This document shows, in pieces, positions 11,801-23,259 of a stretch of DNA of 64,000 bases (the first letter of the stretch is position 1; the number at the start of each line of letters is the position of its first letter). The stretch comes from Lates calcarifer. Taxonomy: Eukaryota > Chordata > Actinopteri > Centropomidae. The DNA lies in assembly GCF_001640805.2 (NCBI RefSeq), contig NC_066848.1, positions 22,926,483-22,990,482 of the forward strand. Direction: 5' to 3'. Under the pieces are notes generated by a model. That model saw only the letters and a list, made by a program, of their open reading frames with translations. It was not told the DNA's origin and did no database searches. The translations under genes were made by a program, and so were the position numbers.

Positions 11801-13720
11801 TTTTCTACATTCATATTATTTCAGGTTGGTTCTTCCATTGAAAAGCAGGAGGTGAGATTAGCCCAAAGCCACTGGACTTTAGTGACCAAATGATTGTCAA
11901 TAGAAAAGAGAAGCTCTGCTATTAATTAGCAAACATATTAAAAATGAGCTAAGCTTATAGTATATTTTTGACATACAGGTGCATAATAATTCGATTTGGT
12001 GCTGCAATGATTAGTCACGTAATGGATTTGTTGATTGACAGAAAATGATACAGAAACTATTCTGATAATCAATTGATAATTTTGGTATGTTTTTAGTAAA
12101 CGGGCCGAACATTTCACAACTCCATCTTTTCTGCTTTCCATCACTATGAATGACTCCTTACACATTGCATATAGTCCTTTGATCCATTTTCAATATAAAA
12201 ATATAGTAGAGTGAAGCTTTAGTAATGCAGTCCTGGACTAAACTAACAAGAAATGTGTATGGATATTCCTTATTCCCAGAAGATGAATCTTTATCATTTT
12301 GGTGACCTCCTGACCTCACACCACCTGCAGGACAAACTTTATGTTCAATTTCCACTGTCACTTCAACATTTCTGTAATATTCTTATGATATTCCTGATTT
12401 TCTACTTCGCATGTCTGGTCACATTTATCTAGCAGTGTTCATCATCTGGCTTTTTACTCCCACTGTAAGTTTAACTTTCTAATGACATCCTACCAGTAAC
12501 GTTATGATACTCCAGTGATACCCCAGCCACTTCCATCCCTTGCAGAGCATCTTGTGTAAGACTGTGATGTAGAGAATATAAATGTTCTATAGTATTTTTG
12601 TCTATCTTATTAAAATACAGCATCACTACATATCTACATATTAATTTAGCTTTTAATGCAATCAGTGGTGGAAAGCAAATAAGACTGCACACCCAAAACA
12701 TAGGATCGGTTTACAAAATGGGAAGGGGTCTCTATTCTACAAATACTTTGGTCATATCCAGCTCTTTAATAATAATGGAAAATGTGTATTTTGGGCTCAG
12801 CCATTGAACTTCAGAACTCTGACTCCTCCTCCTTTTAAAAGTATATGGATTGTTATAACCTCTACGACAGATAAACAGACACTGTTGAGGCCAAAATACT
12901 GCACCTTATTATAAATTATGGGCTAAAACAATGGCTCAACTGGCTGCAAATGACAGGGTGGCAATCTCTCCTAAAAAGTTTGATTTAGATATGTTTACAT
13001 GTGGCCCTTTCACTGCCTGTAACTCAGTTTACTAATCCAGGTTAACCCATAGACTGTTGTGTTTAACCCTAAAGAAGATGTCAGCGTGTTGCTGTTTTTC
13101 TTGTTGTTGCAATCATTCAATAAAATGTTCGTTGTATATCCTGTAGTAACTTCTTGAGTCTAGTTTCAGCTCTCTAAAAGCGTCCTATCATGTTCCTTTT
13201 TACCTCCTGTCTGCCACTTCCGACAGTCTGATAATACTGTTGTGATAGCGTTATAATATACCTATATTATTATATATACTGTTGTGATGGTCCAGCTGCA
13301 GGTCTCACCTCCCTTGCAGGGCGTCCTGTGCTGGCTGTGCTGAGCCCGGTAGCCCTCTATCACCTCCCACTCTCCGTTGTCTCTCTTGATGGGGAAGCTG
13401 ACGCTCAGAACGTGGTTACACGGCTTGATGATCCGCAGGATCCCGCGGACCCTCTTCCTCTTCTGCTCAGGGGTCTCTCGCGTCCTCAAGTCCTCCACCA
13501 GCTTGTCCTCCACGATTGCGGCTCCACGGTCGAAGAAGCCCTCCACCATGGTGAAGAAGTTTGGGTCGTCGTCCCGGTCCACGGCCTGGCTGTAGCCGCG
13601 GTACCGCAGCAGAGACGCGGACGCCGGTAGAGCCGAGTCAGCGGCAGCAGCAGCGGTGCAGCCTGAGGCCAGGACACTGCCCGCTCCCCGGGTGAGTAGC
13701 TCTCCAAAATACCGGTACAT
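1037..13720 (-). CDS. glud1: glutamate dehydrogenase 1, mitochondrial (5' part, five coding exons; continues past left edge)
   Basis: Mitochondrial-matrix enzyme that interconverts glutamate and 2-oxoglutarate plus ammonia using NAD(P). The coding exons on the minus strand are 13720-13309, 5886-5806, 5666-5611, 1727-1664 and 1131-1037. They join in consistent phase to 236 codons of a family about 540-560 residues long. Residues 1-43 form an Arg/Ala/Ser-rich, acid-free-at-start presequence ([14 protein letters not shown]) like the vertebrate one, and the mature protein probably begins near [13 protein letters not shown]. The GLFV dehydrogenase signature [15 protein letters not shown] lies in exon 3, with the catalytic Lys at about residue 172. 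Exon 5 carries [19 protein letters not shown], part of the active site. The NAD-binding Rossmann domain and the regulatory antenna are outside the window. Near identity to vertebrate GLUD1 makes the family certain; whether this is the glud1a or glud1b copy cannot be told here. Confidence 0.97.
1370..1445 (-). repeat. LINE/SINE 3' tail fragment
   Basis: Read on the minus strand it resembles the teleost non-LTR tail 'gagct..gctatacaaataaagt', with a typical ATACAAATAAAGT end. It lies in the intron between glud1 exons 4 and 5. Confidence 0.5.
1664..1727 (-). CDS. glud1: glud1 coding exon 4
   Basis: 64 bases coding [19 protein letters not shown] and then FI, residues 184-204. The acceptor is TTTTCAG|GACACT and the donor is ATCG|GTAAGT. 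Confidence 0.96.
1984..2058 (+). repeat. non-LTR retrotransposon 3' tail with (TATCT)n-like end
   Basis: Contains 'ttccccattgtgggactaat' followed by 'aaaggactatcttatcttat', the typical 3' end of fish LINEs and their SINE partners, finishing in short tandem TATCT units. Confidence 0.65.
2863..2898 (+). repeat. (GA)n microsatellite
   Basis: Uninterrupted GA dinucleotides, about 18 units, inside a glud1 intron. Confidence 0.95.
5611..5666 (-). CDS. glud1: glud1 coding exon 3 (catalytic lysine)
   Basis: Short 56-base exon coding [19 protein letters not shown], residues 165-183, which includes the catalytic Lys of the GLFV signature. The acceptor is TTCCAG|ATGTGC and the donor is ACTCT|GTAAGT. 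It ends in phase 0. Confidence 0.97.
5766..5799 (+). repeat. (TG)17 microsatellite touching the glud1 exon 2 donor
   Basis: About 17 TG units. In the glud1 transcript it reads as CA repeats directly after GTGAGT. Long open frames drawn through it in either direction are artefacts of the repeat. Confidence 0.95.
5806..5886 (-). CDS. glud1: glud1 coding exon 2
   Basis: Codes [19 protein letters not shown] and onward through MTYKCAVV, residues 138-164. The acceptor is TTTCAG|GTATCC and the donor is GTTG|GTGAGT. In transcript sense the donor runs straight into a (CA)n tract (plus strand 5766-5799). Confidence 0.97.
8920..8995 (-). repeat. dispersed fish repeat ('ctgcaactaacgattatttt' family), fragment
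   Basis: Antisense fragment with 'taatcgattatcaac..ctgattaat..gcatttgacagacaaat..taactgttgcagc'. It matches from memory the common percomorph repeat that begins AGGGCTGCAACTAACGATT. Confidence 0.5.
9008..9218 (-). repeat. SINE-like element with tRNA-type A/B boxes (family 1), inverted copy
   Basis: On the minus strand it reads '..gtggtgcagtgg..ttagcactg..cctcacaacaagaagg' and then 'ggggcctttctgtgtgaag', the family also seen at 26.05, 26.72 and 49.64 kb. The head is expanded into five 8-bp units (9172-9211, GCAACACT/GCACCACT type). The A-box-like GGTGCAGTGG suggests tRNA ancestry, but it is not a tRNA gene. Confidence 0.7.
10790..11130 (+). repeat. dispersed fish repeat ('agtaaaagtac / taattatgcagaatg' family)
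   Basis: Contains 'gtaaagtactaattatgcag' and downstream 'aagtgacaaagtactttg', diagnostic phrases of a very common teleost repeat. Related copies lie at about 38.87-39.03 and 45.23-45.47 kb. Confidence 0.6.
11995..12100 (+). repeat. dispersed fish repeat ('gctgcaactaacgatt' family), fragment
   Basis: Reads 'ggtgctgcaatgattagtca..gttgattgacagaaaatga..ctgataatcaattgataatt', a diverged head of the same family as the 8.9 and 24.9 kb fragments. Confidence 0.55.
13309..13720 (-). CDS. glud1: glud1 coding exon 1 (presequence and N-terminal domain)
   Basis: Codes residues 1-137 plus one base. The ATG has A at -3 and starts MYRYFGELL, as in vertebrate GLUD1. The exon ends ...HRTPCKG with donor GGAG|GTGAGA. 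It is GC-rich compared with the introns and lies in the CpG-rich start block. Overlapping open frames on the plus strand are shadows of this exon. Confidence 0.97.
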
Positions 13721-13930
13721 TTTGGGTTTAATGTAAGTTTACCGTCCCAGGGAGACGTGTGAGTCGGGCTTTAGCAGGACAGTGTGGGGGAAGACAAGGA
13801 AATGGAACGGGGAAACTAAAAGTTGTACCGCAGCAGCGACTCCTCCTTCATGCCGCCCCTTCCTGTTAAACTACACCGCAGTGTGCGTGACCAACAGTGC
13901 ACGTGCAGCTGCGTGTTTTTAAAGCGAACA
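13721..13930. promoter_or_regulatory. glud1: glud1 promoter / 5' UTR, possibly shared with a shld2 leader exon
   Basis: CpG-rich block immediately upstream of the glud1 ATG. It has a GC box (CCGCCCC, 13853-13859), an ETS-like TTCCTG next to it, and a perfect E-box CACGTG (13900-13905). No TATA box is obvious. In human, GLUD1 and SHLD2 are transcribed head-to-head from nearly the same point, so a noncoding first shld2 exon may start here. That is inference; no leader exon could be fixed. Confidence 0.5.
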
Positions 13931-16900
13931 CAAAACCACACAAGACCTTTAAAACGAAAATAATGCAACAAGAAAGTCCTGCTGGTTAGCTAAATCGTTA
14001 GCATTTAATAACAGTTTACAAACGTGTTCAAACACAACTCTCAATGTAGTAAACACAGAAAATTTGCTACATGTAAACAAAAACACAAAATATGAAGATT
14101 ACTTCTCAGACATGCACTCTGGACTTGACGAATTTTCCGTAATTTTGGTTGTTTGAGATAGCCTCAAGCCTGCTAGAATTGGTACACACTTAAACTTCCG
14201 GTTCAACATTCAAAATAAATGTACATGTCAATGAAACTTCAAAGTTTCGAGTGGTAACAAGGGCACAAGGGGTGGTGGTGGTGGGGGGTTTAAGGTTATT
14301 TAAAAAGTATAAAATTGAATATATAAGGTATTAAATATTATTTATATCCTACTTTTGGAAGCAGTGTTTCTTGTCTTGTCTTAAAAAAATAATCGTTACA
14401 GAAGACACAACTCATTTATCACTATAATTGATGTAACTAACACGTGAAAACACAGGGGAGGATATAGTTAACACTTTTATTTTGAAAGGAACAACTTTTG
14501 AACTTCCCCCGGCGCGGGTTCTCTTCACTACCTCTCAAGCGCACCTTCTCCAATCAAAATATATATCAACCAATACCCAGACAATAAAGGAAATATGTAT
14601 GAATTCTGCGCAATGAAACATTTATAAATAAATTTAAATTTAATTTTGTGATATTAATCATTATAATGTTGCATGTTCTTGCATGTTTTAGAGTAAAGTA
14701 ATGCGAATGTATTTAATCTAAAAATAAGGTCACATTAGAGACCTTTGCATGTGTGTACGAAGAGGTTTTAAATGTCGTCATTTCTAACCTTAGAGCTCAT
14801 GGTCACTTACATGAAACTGTTTTTATGGACTGTCTGTAAATGTAAGAGACTCCAGTCATATAAGTCTGCTTCTGTCAATTAAAGAAAAAAAATGATGTCA
14901 GTAGTGATAAAAAAAATACCATCACAACTGTAACATAGACAACTGATCATGTCAAAATATATATTTTTTTCCTCTTTAAACAAACAAGACAACAACTGTT
15001 TGGAAAATGTATACACATTTTTTCATCAGTTGCACAGTCCTGATAATGAATTTATTTGCTCTACCATTTCAGTTTTTTGCCATTTTGCCATAGTTGTACT
15101 TCTTGTAGAGTCAGTTTTTCCTTAAAGAAAAATTCTTCAGTGATTATTAGACATTGCTCATGTGTTCTCCCTCCCTCCCCCAGGTCCTTGTAACAACTTT
15201 TTTACTGGTAAGATTAATAGTATTTAATCGATGGTCTGTCACTTACCATCACCATCATCAAGGAAATATAGTAGATAAAGAAGCACAGAACTCATAAGTA
15301 TCTTGTATCCTAGTATTTGTGGACACTTTTCATTAAATGTTCCCCAAAATTCAGACATTTGTTGTCAAAATGTATGTTTTTAGTATATTGTGAGTCATAA
15401 CTTACTCTTTATTATTACTGTCTTGTGTTTAAAATATTTCAGGCAAGTCACTGTACATACTGTATGAACAAAGTTTGTGTGTTGGATATATGCTTTTATA
15501 TTTTGACTGTGTGGGACATTTTATAGCTGCAATGGTTTATCAGTTATTGGTTAAATTTACAAAAATATTTATATGAAAATATTAGTATTAATTGATAACA
15601 TTAATTAATATTAATGTTCCTTGGAGCACCAATTTAAAAAGGGAAAGGATCTGATCTCACACAGATACAAATAAACTATAACAATATGGCATACTTAAAG
15701 ACTTGATGATGGTAAACATCAGAAACTTCTGACTGGGAACTTCAGAGTTCCACATGGTCAACTCGAAAACAATAGGAATGGCTGCCCCAACATCTTTGTA
15801 CTATGTTGTTGTCTTTACATTAATATCTACACATTAACAAGTTATTGCAGCTGCTTGCTGTGGATGAGAGAGATGTAAAATGTCTATTCATAGACTAGTA
15901 ATCTAATATCAATCATTACAGACATCTTTGCAAAAACTGTAACACTGACATCTTCGCTAATATATTAAGAACATAAAGTCTGTTAATGTCAGAGAGCTGC
16001 AGAGTCTGTGAAGTCCCTACAGAGTAGATCCTCGATGACGCCAGCCTCATACCAACAGCAGAACATCTCGCTGCTGAATTTAGTTTCCATTTGAGACAGT
16101 TTCTTGTTATTTCATCCATCTTTCCATATCTATACATTATAAATATATTAAATTGTTGTTCATTATTCCTGCAGATTTAAAGATTTCACACACAAATCCT
16201 TATTACGTCTGATATTGGTCTCTGATCAGTCATGTGATCAGTTGGCAAATGTTCTTCAAAGAGACCATTCCACTGTAGGAGGAAGTCATTAATAAATGTT
16301 CAAACACAGACAGCTTTTTATTCTGAAAGTGGTTCTTTACACACTTAAGGTGTGTCATTCTAACAACGCTGATCAATTATCAATTATCATATTGATTTTG
16401 AAAAGGTATCAGATAACCCCTGATATCAGTAGTTAATACATGAAAATAGTTGAAACTGAGGGATTATCCAAACCATCACAGTGCAGCCTGTAGGTTAGGT
16501 TGTACTGTAAAGTCAGAGAGACATGGAGTTAATATTAGATAATAAACTGGAATATGAACGTGCAGGAGTGTGGAGGCGGGAACATGACGTCCAGCTGACG
16601 GGAGCAGTTTTTGTCACGTCTCACTTCATCCTGCTGACTGAAGGCAGCAGGTGAAGGAAGCAGAGAGAAGTCAGTGACTGAAACTGGAACTGAGTAAAAA
16701 CACATGACTGCTGAGTTACACTGACTGATACACAGAGAGGGAGGTCAGGACTGAATAATGTACCACAGCCCAGGGTGACGTCTGCAGATTTCTTATTTAA
16801 TCCACCAAACATCCAAAATCCAAAGATAATTGTTTGCCAGCTGTAAATCCTCATATTCTTTGATAGTAAAGTGAATATGTGTGGATTTTAGACTGTTAGA

Positions 16901-16977
16901 CAGATGAAACACAACCTCTGAGGACATCACATTGGGAACTGGGATATTGTTGGTGGGAATATTTCACTATTTTCTCA

Positions 16978-17035
16978 CATTGATCAATTAATCGAGAAAA
17001 TCAATAATGAAAATAATCTTTAGCTGCTTGTTGAT
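16978..17035 (-). repeat. dispersed fish repeat ('gattattttcattattgatt' head), fragment
   Basis: On the minus strand it reads 'cagctaaagattattttcat' followed by 'tattgattttctcgattaat', the start of the common AGGGCTGCAACTAACGATT family. Confidence 0.6.
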
Positions 17036-19621
17036 TTTACTGATAACTGTTACTGGTCACACTATATGGCCAAAATACAGTGTACAAGACAGTTTACTTT
17101 GTCTGCCCTGTCTATGTCCAGTCGTTTCAGTCACTTATCAAAAAAAATCATCAAACAAAACAAAAATTCTGATTCCATTTTCTCCAGTTTGTGTCTTTCT
17201 GATGCCTTATGAGAGAGTGAACTGAATATCTTTAGGTTTGGAATTATTGGTCGCACAAAAAATCAGACATTTGTGGATGTCACTTTTGGATCTTTTGTGA
17301 TGAAGATTTTTTTTATTACTGTTTTATGGCATTTTACAAACAAAACAATGACCTGATTAATACTAACAAGTAGTTACATTATTAATTCTACTATGCTACA
17401 TTTTAATGGAAAAAAAGAGGAGATTACTTTTTACTTTTTTATGGTCAAAGATATGTGGACAGTCCTGTACTTTTGTCTGAGTCTGTTTTACCTTGTCTGG
17501 TCTGGTTCCAGTGAAGTGATCTGCACCAACACACTGTGATATTTCACACAGCAGTGTTCTTACATCTTTGTGTGATCAGTTTGTATCTATAGCTTTACTT
17601 TTGACACTGTCCGTTCATTTTCAAAGAGAAATGATGACTCCAACAGAGATAGAGGCATTAGGATGTATGTCCACTGTGACCAACAGATGGAACAAATGCT
17701 TCAGCAGTTTCAAAGATAAAGGCTGTTGTAGCTACAGAGTGTAGAGGTTCATATATCCTATCAGGGCCTGCACCTGCCCAGCAGGTTGGACAGGTGCAGC
17801 ATCCTGCAGGTGTGATCACCTTTAACTATTGATAATGATGACGGAGCTTCAGTTGCCTGAACCAGCCTGCTGAGTCAGTCTGTCCAGTCTGAAAGCAACA
17901 ACAGCTATTGTAGGATTCTGCCCTTTAGTCACATACTGTATATTCTAGGATAAGACTGATAGGAGATGACCAGGTCTAAAACAGGTCTAAACCTCAATTT
18001 TTCCCCAACCTGAACCTCTTCGTTAAAGTTAACACACCACCACCTCCCCTAGCACCCTGTCCTCTGATTGGTGGAGCTGTGGCGAGCCAGTGGCTCTGCT
18101 GAAGGAACATTTATGGCCTGGTTATTGTTCCCAGCTGTGAAACACACCAGCTGTCTGCATCCATCAAGTGGATGGAACCATGTTCTGCCTCCTCAGTCTG
18201 AACTGTTTCTGCTCAGTCATGGTTGTGTAACATCTAACATGTTGTTCAGTTTGACTTCAAACTGCAAAAGTACCCAAGAGAGACGTTTCCTTTTACAGTG
18301 ATTTTGACCAAAAACATGCAACAGTGATGGAAATGATCCAGAAACTCAGTTGTTCTTATGTAACACTATGTAACACTTGACCCTGTGGAACAATATCTGA
18401 AAAGCACATGTTCACCTGTAGAGAGATTCAGTTTCAGTCTGGTCTTCACCTTTATTCAACTGGAAAGGATCCAGCTGATGTTAGAAATTTCATTTACAAA
18501 GCCGAACTGACCAAGGGAGCACCTGTGCACACAGACGGGACAATGTGGCACACAGTGTTATACATGTGGCAGATACTTTGTCCAGAGTGACAAATGAGGT
18601 TCAGTCAAAGCCACGGTATATTGAAAAGAAGCCTTTGAGAACTTCAACACTCAGTTCATGTCCATCTGACCACCTGTTTGACCACCAGACGTGTATGTTC
18701 TGATGGAGAACACTGGCCCCTTCAGTGTGCCCACATCAGGCTTCAAGTTTTTTCATTTGCTAAATTCAGCATTTGATAGTGAAAATACTGCACTTGATTC
18801 CAATGTGTTTGACAGTGTCTGGGATGCTGGTTGCTGTTACTTTGTTGTTGTTTAACTGAGCAAAGAGGGGATTTGTGGTACAATATCGCTATGGTGTTCA
18901 TGTAGAAGGGAAAAAGTCTGCAGAGGTAGAAACTCCAGCAACATTGTAGTACACAGAACAACTTTATTGTCAGAACAAGGCATTTCAGCTTGAGGCCAGA
19001 GTCATTAAAAAACACATGGCAGAGAGGCAAGGGGTGTGCTCAATAATGGACATGGATGACACCTTGGGTGACACCATTATCAGACACACCCCTTTTTAAC
19101 CATTTTAACGTTTGTTTGTCCTAATCAAACTAACCTTAGTTTTGTTTGCACTGGCAACAGCAGCACACAGAGTAAGCAGAAAGTAGCAGTTTCATTATGT
19201 TCATTCCCTGAATCGACTAATCTGAGCTTCTGTGTCCGACCACGTCTTATCTCTGTATCGTCTGATGTTGCTGCTGCTGTTCTGCAGTGCAGCAGAGAGG
19301 ATGGAAGTAGCTGAGGAATAAATCAAGGCAGATATACATTGCTAAGCAGAGAAAGCAAATGCTTGAAATCTTTATACAGGCCAAAAGAAAAAAAAGTATA
19401 AGTGCTGCAGCTTTCTATCAATAAATTGTCTCATCTATAACATGTCAGGTAATAGTGAAAAGTACCGTCCATAGTTTCTCAGACTCGTCTCAGAGGTGAT
19501 GTCTTTGGTTTACTAAAGATATTTAAACAACAGCATTACAAAACCTGAGTCATTACCAAAAATGATGTGGCCATGTATAAGGAAGTGTCTGTGACATTCT
19601 TTTTAAAATTGCAAATGAGTA

Positions 19622-19725
19622 TTACAGTATTATTCATTCATTTATTGGTTTATTTAACAGGGACACTGCATTCATAAACATTGCCAAGGGGCTTTTTCAA
19701 CTGTAGTCCAGTCATCCTAAAAACT
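19622..19725 (+). repeat. LINE-derived fragment ('ttatttaacagggacactgc')
   Basis: Matches from memory a recurrent teleost fragment that begins 'ttatttaacagggacaatgc' and ends 'ctgtagtcc'. Only about 100 bases remain. Confidence 0.45.
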
Positions 19726-20016
19726 GAATATAGACTAAACTGATAAAGTTGTTGACATGATTTCTAAGTGCACAGAGCAATAATAATATGATAATATGAT
19801 AAACTTCATACAGGTCACCATTGTTCTACATTGTCAGATGCATGCACAGAAGCACATAGGTAAAAGACATGCTGATCAATGAAATGGGAACTGTTAATAT
19901 AAATATGGACTGAATAAGACAACATTAAAAAGATCTGAATTTATTAAACCAGTAATGATGAGACCTGACATTTTGCTGTAAATAAACTTCCATATTTATC
20001 CATCTCAGCTGACAGC

Positions 20017-20179
20017 ATGTGTGACCGGCCCAAGATCCATGTTTTCCTGGGGGCTCCTCCTCCCTCCTCCGGCCCATTCTCAGTGTCGCAAGCTGGGGTG
20101 GAGAGCGAGCGTCGCCCCCCTGCCAGATGGAGGCACCTGGAGTTAACCTGGACAGACGGACACCTCAGGCCAGCAACCG
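20017..20179 (+). CDS. shld2: shld2 coding exon 1 (REV7-binding N terminus)
   Basis: Starts MCDRPKIHVFLGAPPPSS (A at -3) and ends after 54 codons plus one base at ACCG|GTGAGG. The later AAG|GTGTTT at 20217 gives the wrong phase for exon 2, so 20179 is preferred. 'ccatctcag' just upstream (ending 20008) could be the acceptor after a noncoding exon. Confidence 0.88.
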
Positions 20180-20219
20180 GTGAGGCATTCAGGGACATAA
20201 GAGGAAGGACTGAGAAGGT

Positions 20220-20252
<33 letters not shown>

Positions 20253-23225
20253 CAGATTTACATGTTCAGTAGGTATCAGTGGGCTTGGAGCTGAGAGGCT
20301 GTTGGTTTGACTCTACACATGAGATTTGTTGATGATACAAATAGATACAAAATCTACAGTAATAAAAATTTATACTGTTACGACAACAGTAAAGATCAGT
20401 TTAATTCAGTTAATGTCTAGTTTGAAGTGTTGTATAAATTTCTACTCAAATGATCATTTAGCTAGATGTAAATATAATAAAGTAAAGTATGTATTTTAAA
20501 GCCACTAATTTACTTATGTGACTATCTCTTCTTTCAAAAATTTCATTTGCAGTCTGTGTGTTTCTTTCAGTTTATTCATCTCAGTTTTCCTGGTTTGGAT
20601 CTGTATTGAAGCCACCGCTACATGGCACAAAAGTCAAAAAATTTAAAGACTACACAAAGTAGCTTTAAATCTATTTTCCTTCAAGTTTTTCCAATGTACC
20701 AGGGTAACGATAAATGATGAATGATAAAACTTCATCATTAAAAAAGGGAAAATTAGTGTAGTCTCTTTAACTAAAAATAAGTGAACAAATACTAATAATT
20801 TGCTTACTTTTCAGAGGAGGCTAGAAAACAAGCAAGATTGTCAGGAGAGGAGGAAGGAACCAGCAGGGAGGATGTAGAAGTTGACCCAACTACGCCGAAT
20901 TTACGAGACCAAGATGATCAGACCAACACCAATCTGGATGACGCTGGATGGACCACAAAGGCATCACAAGGACAGGAAGAACAAGCAGGATCAAGCTGCA
21001 ATTGTAACACTGAAAAAGATCTTTGCCCAGATGATCACAGACCTGTAGAGAGATTTATGAGCCAAGATGAAGAATCAGATCCTGAAAAGGAAGATCAATC
21101 TTCAGCTTCAGTTCTTGAGTATCTGGACAGTTGTTTCCCTGCAGCTCAACCAGAGCAAGAACAATCACAACATGAACCTGAACCTCCATGCTGTTCTAAA
21201 CACCAGTCATCGCCAGCAGCCTCTCCTCTGAGTGTTAGGACTCAATACCTCACCACCTGGACCCTGAGTCAGGCCTTAGTCCTGAGAGGCAGGCGCGGCG
21301 CACAATCACCAGCCAGCCCTGAGAAAACCCTGCTTCCTCAGACCCCAACCAAACACACCCAAACACCACCCTCCATCTCCTCCAGCACCCCAGAGCTCTT
21401 CAGTCCTTTAACCCCGTCACCTGGAGCCTCAGCTGAGCTCTTCAGTCAACCCTGCTCAACCCCAAGTGTGGAGGAAGGGGGCGTCGTCCTCGAGGCCACA
21501 ACAGACGGTGTGCTCTGCTCCCAGGTGGCTGAGTCTACAACTGCCCTCGACTCCCCCACCAAATCTCCCAATTTCAAGAAAGCCCGAATCTCTGAGGACT
21601 CCAGGAGTGAGGCGTCATCGGACAGCACCACAGTCAGCCTCCAAGGTCCTACCACACTTCTGGTTCGGTGTTACAAACCAGGGGTGCGATACTCAGTTCT
21701 GGTGGCGGTGGTTCATCCCTGTCACCTAAAGGAGATCAAGGTGAGATGTTCTCCACTGCACTTTTAAATTATATAACATTTCTAATGTTAAAAGAACAAA
21801 CCTTCTTTTGATACTTTTTTAGATTATGTAATGTTTTAACTTTCTGCATTACCTCTGTTTGAGGTTAAGTGTCTGACTTGTTGGTTTAAAGGTGAAGTCT
21901 GGGCCATCAGCAGGGACTTATGTCCCTCTGGCATCCATGGTGGTGACAGACCAGTCAGACGTTGAGATGAAAGTGGTGCTGTGGCGGCGGGCGGCATTCT
22001 GGGCGTTGACTGTGAGTCCTGGAGATATTCTGCTTATCACAGGTACAAGATCTGACCACTTTACTTTTACATGATAGCTAATGGGCTCAGTCCACTTCAA
22101 ACTCTTTGTCTTGTTGAACAATATCTGAAATGCCCAGCCTTCACCCATTTTCCATTGTTGCAAACTGGCCAGTCACTGTGTGGTGTAGGTGTGATTGTCT
22201 GATGTTGGTTTTTAATACAATGTTGAGCTCTGATCATTTGTTGATTGACTCTAGCTGTCAAAGTAACAAATCTTAACCAAACCTTCCTCAAACAGCCACA
22301 ACAGCCACAACATTAAGAGCACATCATCAGTGCACAACCAACATATCAACAAGTGATGTGACTACCAGATAAATCATTGGGTGGTGCTTTTGAAAAGCTC
22401 TGTTTTCACTGTCACTTTAAAACATGGTTTTAAATTCTAGAAAAAAAAAATCTCAATTTTTGGTGGTGAAAAATACCAGATTAGAGCCCATTCACACCAG
22501 CATTTATAACAGCAAGACTTCTGACTGAAATCCATTCTTTTCAATGGAATTGCCACGATCATGACGGCAATGTAAAGTGTACAGTGTTTTCATGTAGAAT
22601 TCCACTCAAAATTAGCAGTGTGGAATTACAGACCATCCTGATAGAGCTGTCTCTGAAGAGACAGAACTCATACCTTCACACACACGAGATGTTTCACATG
22701 AAGTGTGGTTTACAGTGCCGTCTCTGATCAGGACTGCAGGTTAATGAAGACAGGTGGAGAGGAGAGACGGTGCTGCAGTCAACCTTCAGCAGCAAACTGC
22801 TCAGCCTTGGACAGATCACTGCCTCCACCTCGCCACCAGGTACAGCTCAACCCACCCTGCGACCAATCATCAGCCACCACAGCTGAAGTGTTTCAGCTGC
22901 AATTCCTCCACACCTCTTACTCTGTTACTTCTCTCTCTCTCTTCAGCTCCGCAGCATGTTAATGTTCATACTCTCAGCTCTCTGTATGGATTTCTGAGGG
23001 AGCGACGCCCTCTGCTGGTGTCTCTGCCCCCCCACCCACTTCAGGACCTGAATCGCCTCCCCTACGCCACCCTGAGGTCACTGAGGGTCAACACACTGGT
23101 TCACGCCCTGCTGCGTGTCACACACACGCATATCAGCTCAGGTGAGTCTATGACACACACATTGAGTGGAATTATATCACTCTGTACCTGTCCTGTTGAT
23201 TCATTTCATTGAAAGACAGAAATGA

Positions 23226-23259
<34 letters not shown>

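Larger units (their letters stand above)
5887..13308. other. glud1: glud1 intron 1
   Basis: Intron of about 7.4 kb with repeat fragments: an inverted SINE-like copy at about 9.01-9.22 kb, the 'acttaagtaaaagta' family near 10.8-11.13 kb, and 'gctgcaactaacgatt'-type pieces near 8.93 and 12.0 kb. I find no coding exon between glud1 exons 1 and 2. Confidence 0.75.
13931..20016. other. gap between glud1 and shld2 coding starts
   Basis: About 6 kb, AT-rich, without a supportable coding exon. It contains short repeat pieces (about 15.52-15.57, 16.98-17.03 and 19.62-19.71 kb). If the human arrangement is conserved, much of this is the 5' UTR intron of shld2. Confidence 0.6.

Noticed and set aside
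13328..13707. Plus- and other-frame open stretches over glud1 exon 1
   Set aside because: Shadows of a GC-rich real exon; only the minus frame matches a known protein.
20180..20217. Longer version of shld2 exon 1 ending at 20217
   Set aside because: Ends in phase 0, incompatible with exon 2, and its donor GTGTTT is poorer than GTGAGG at 20180.
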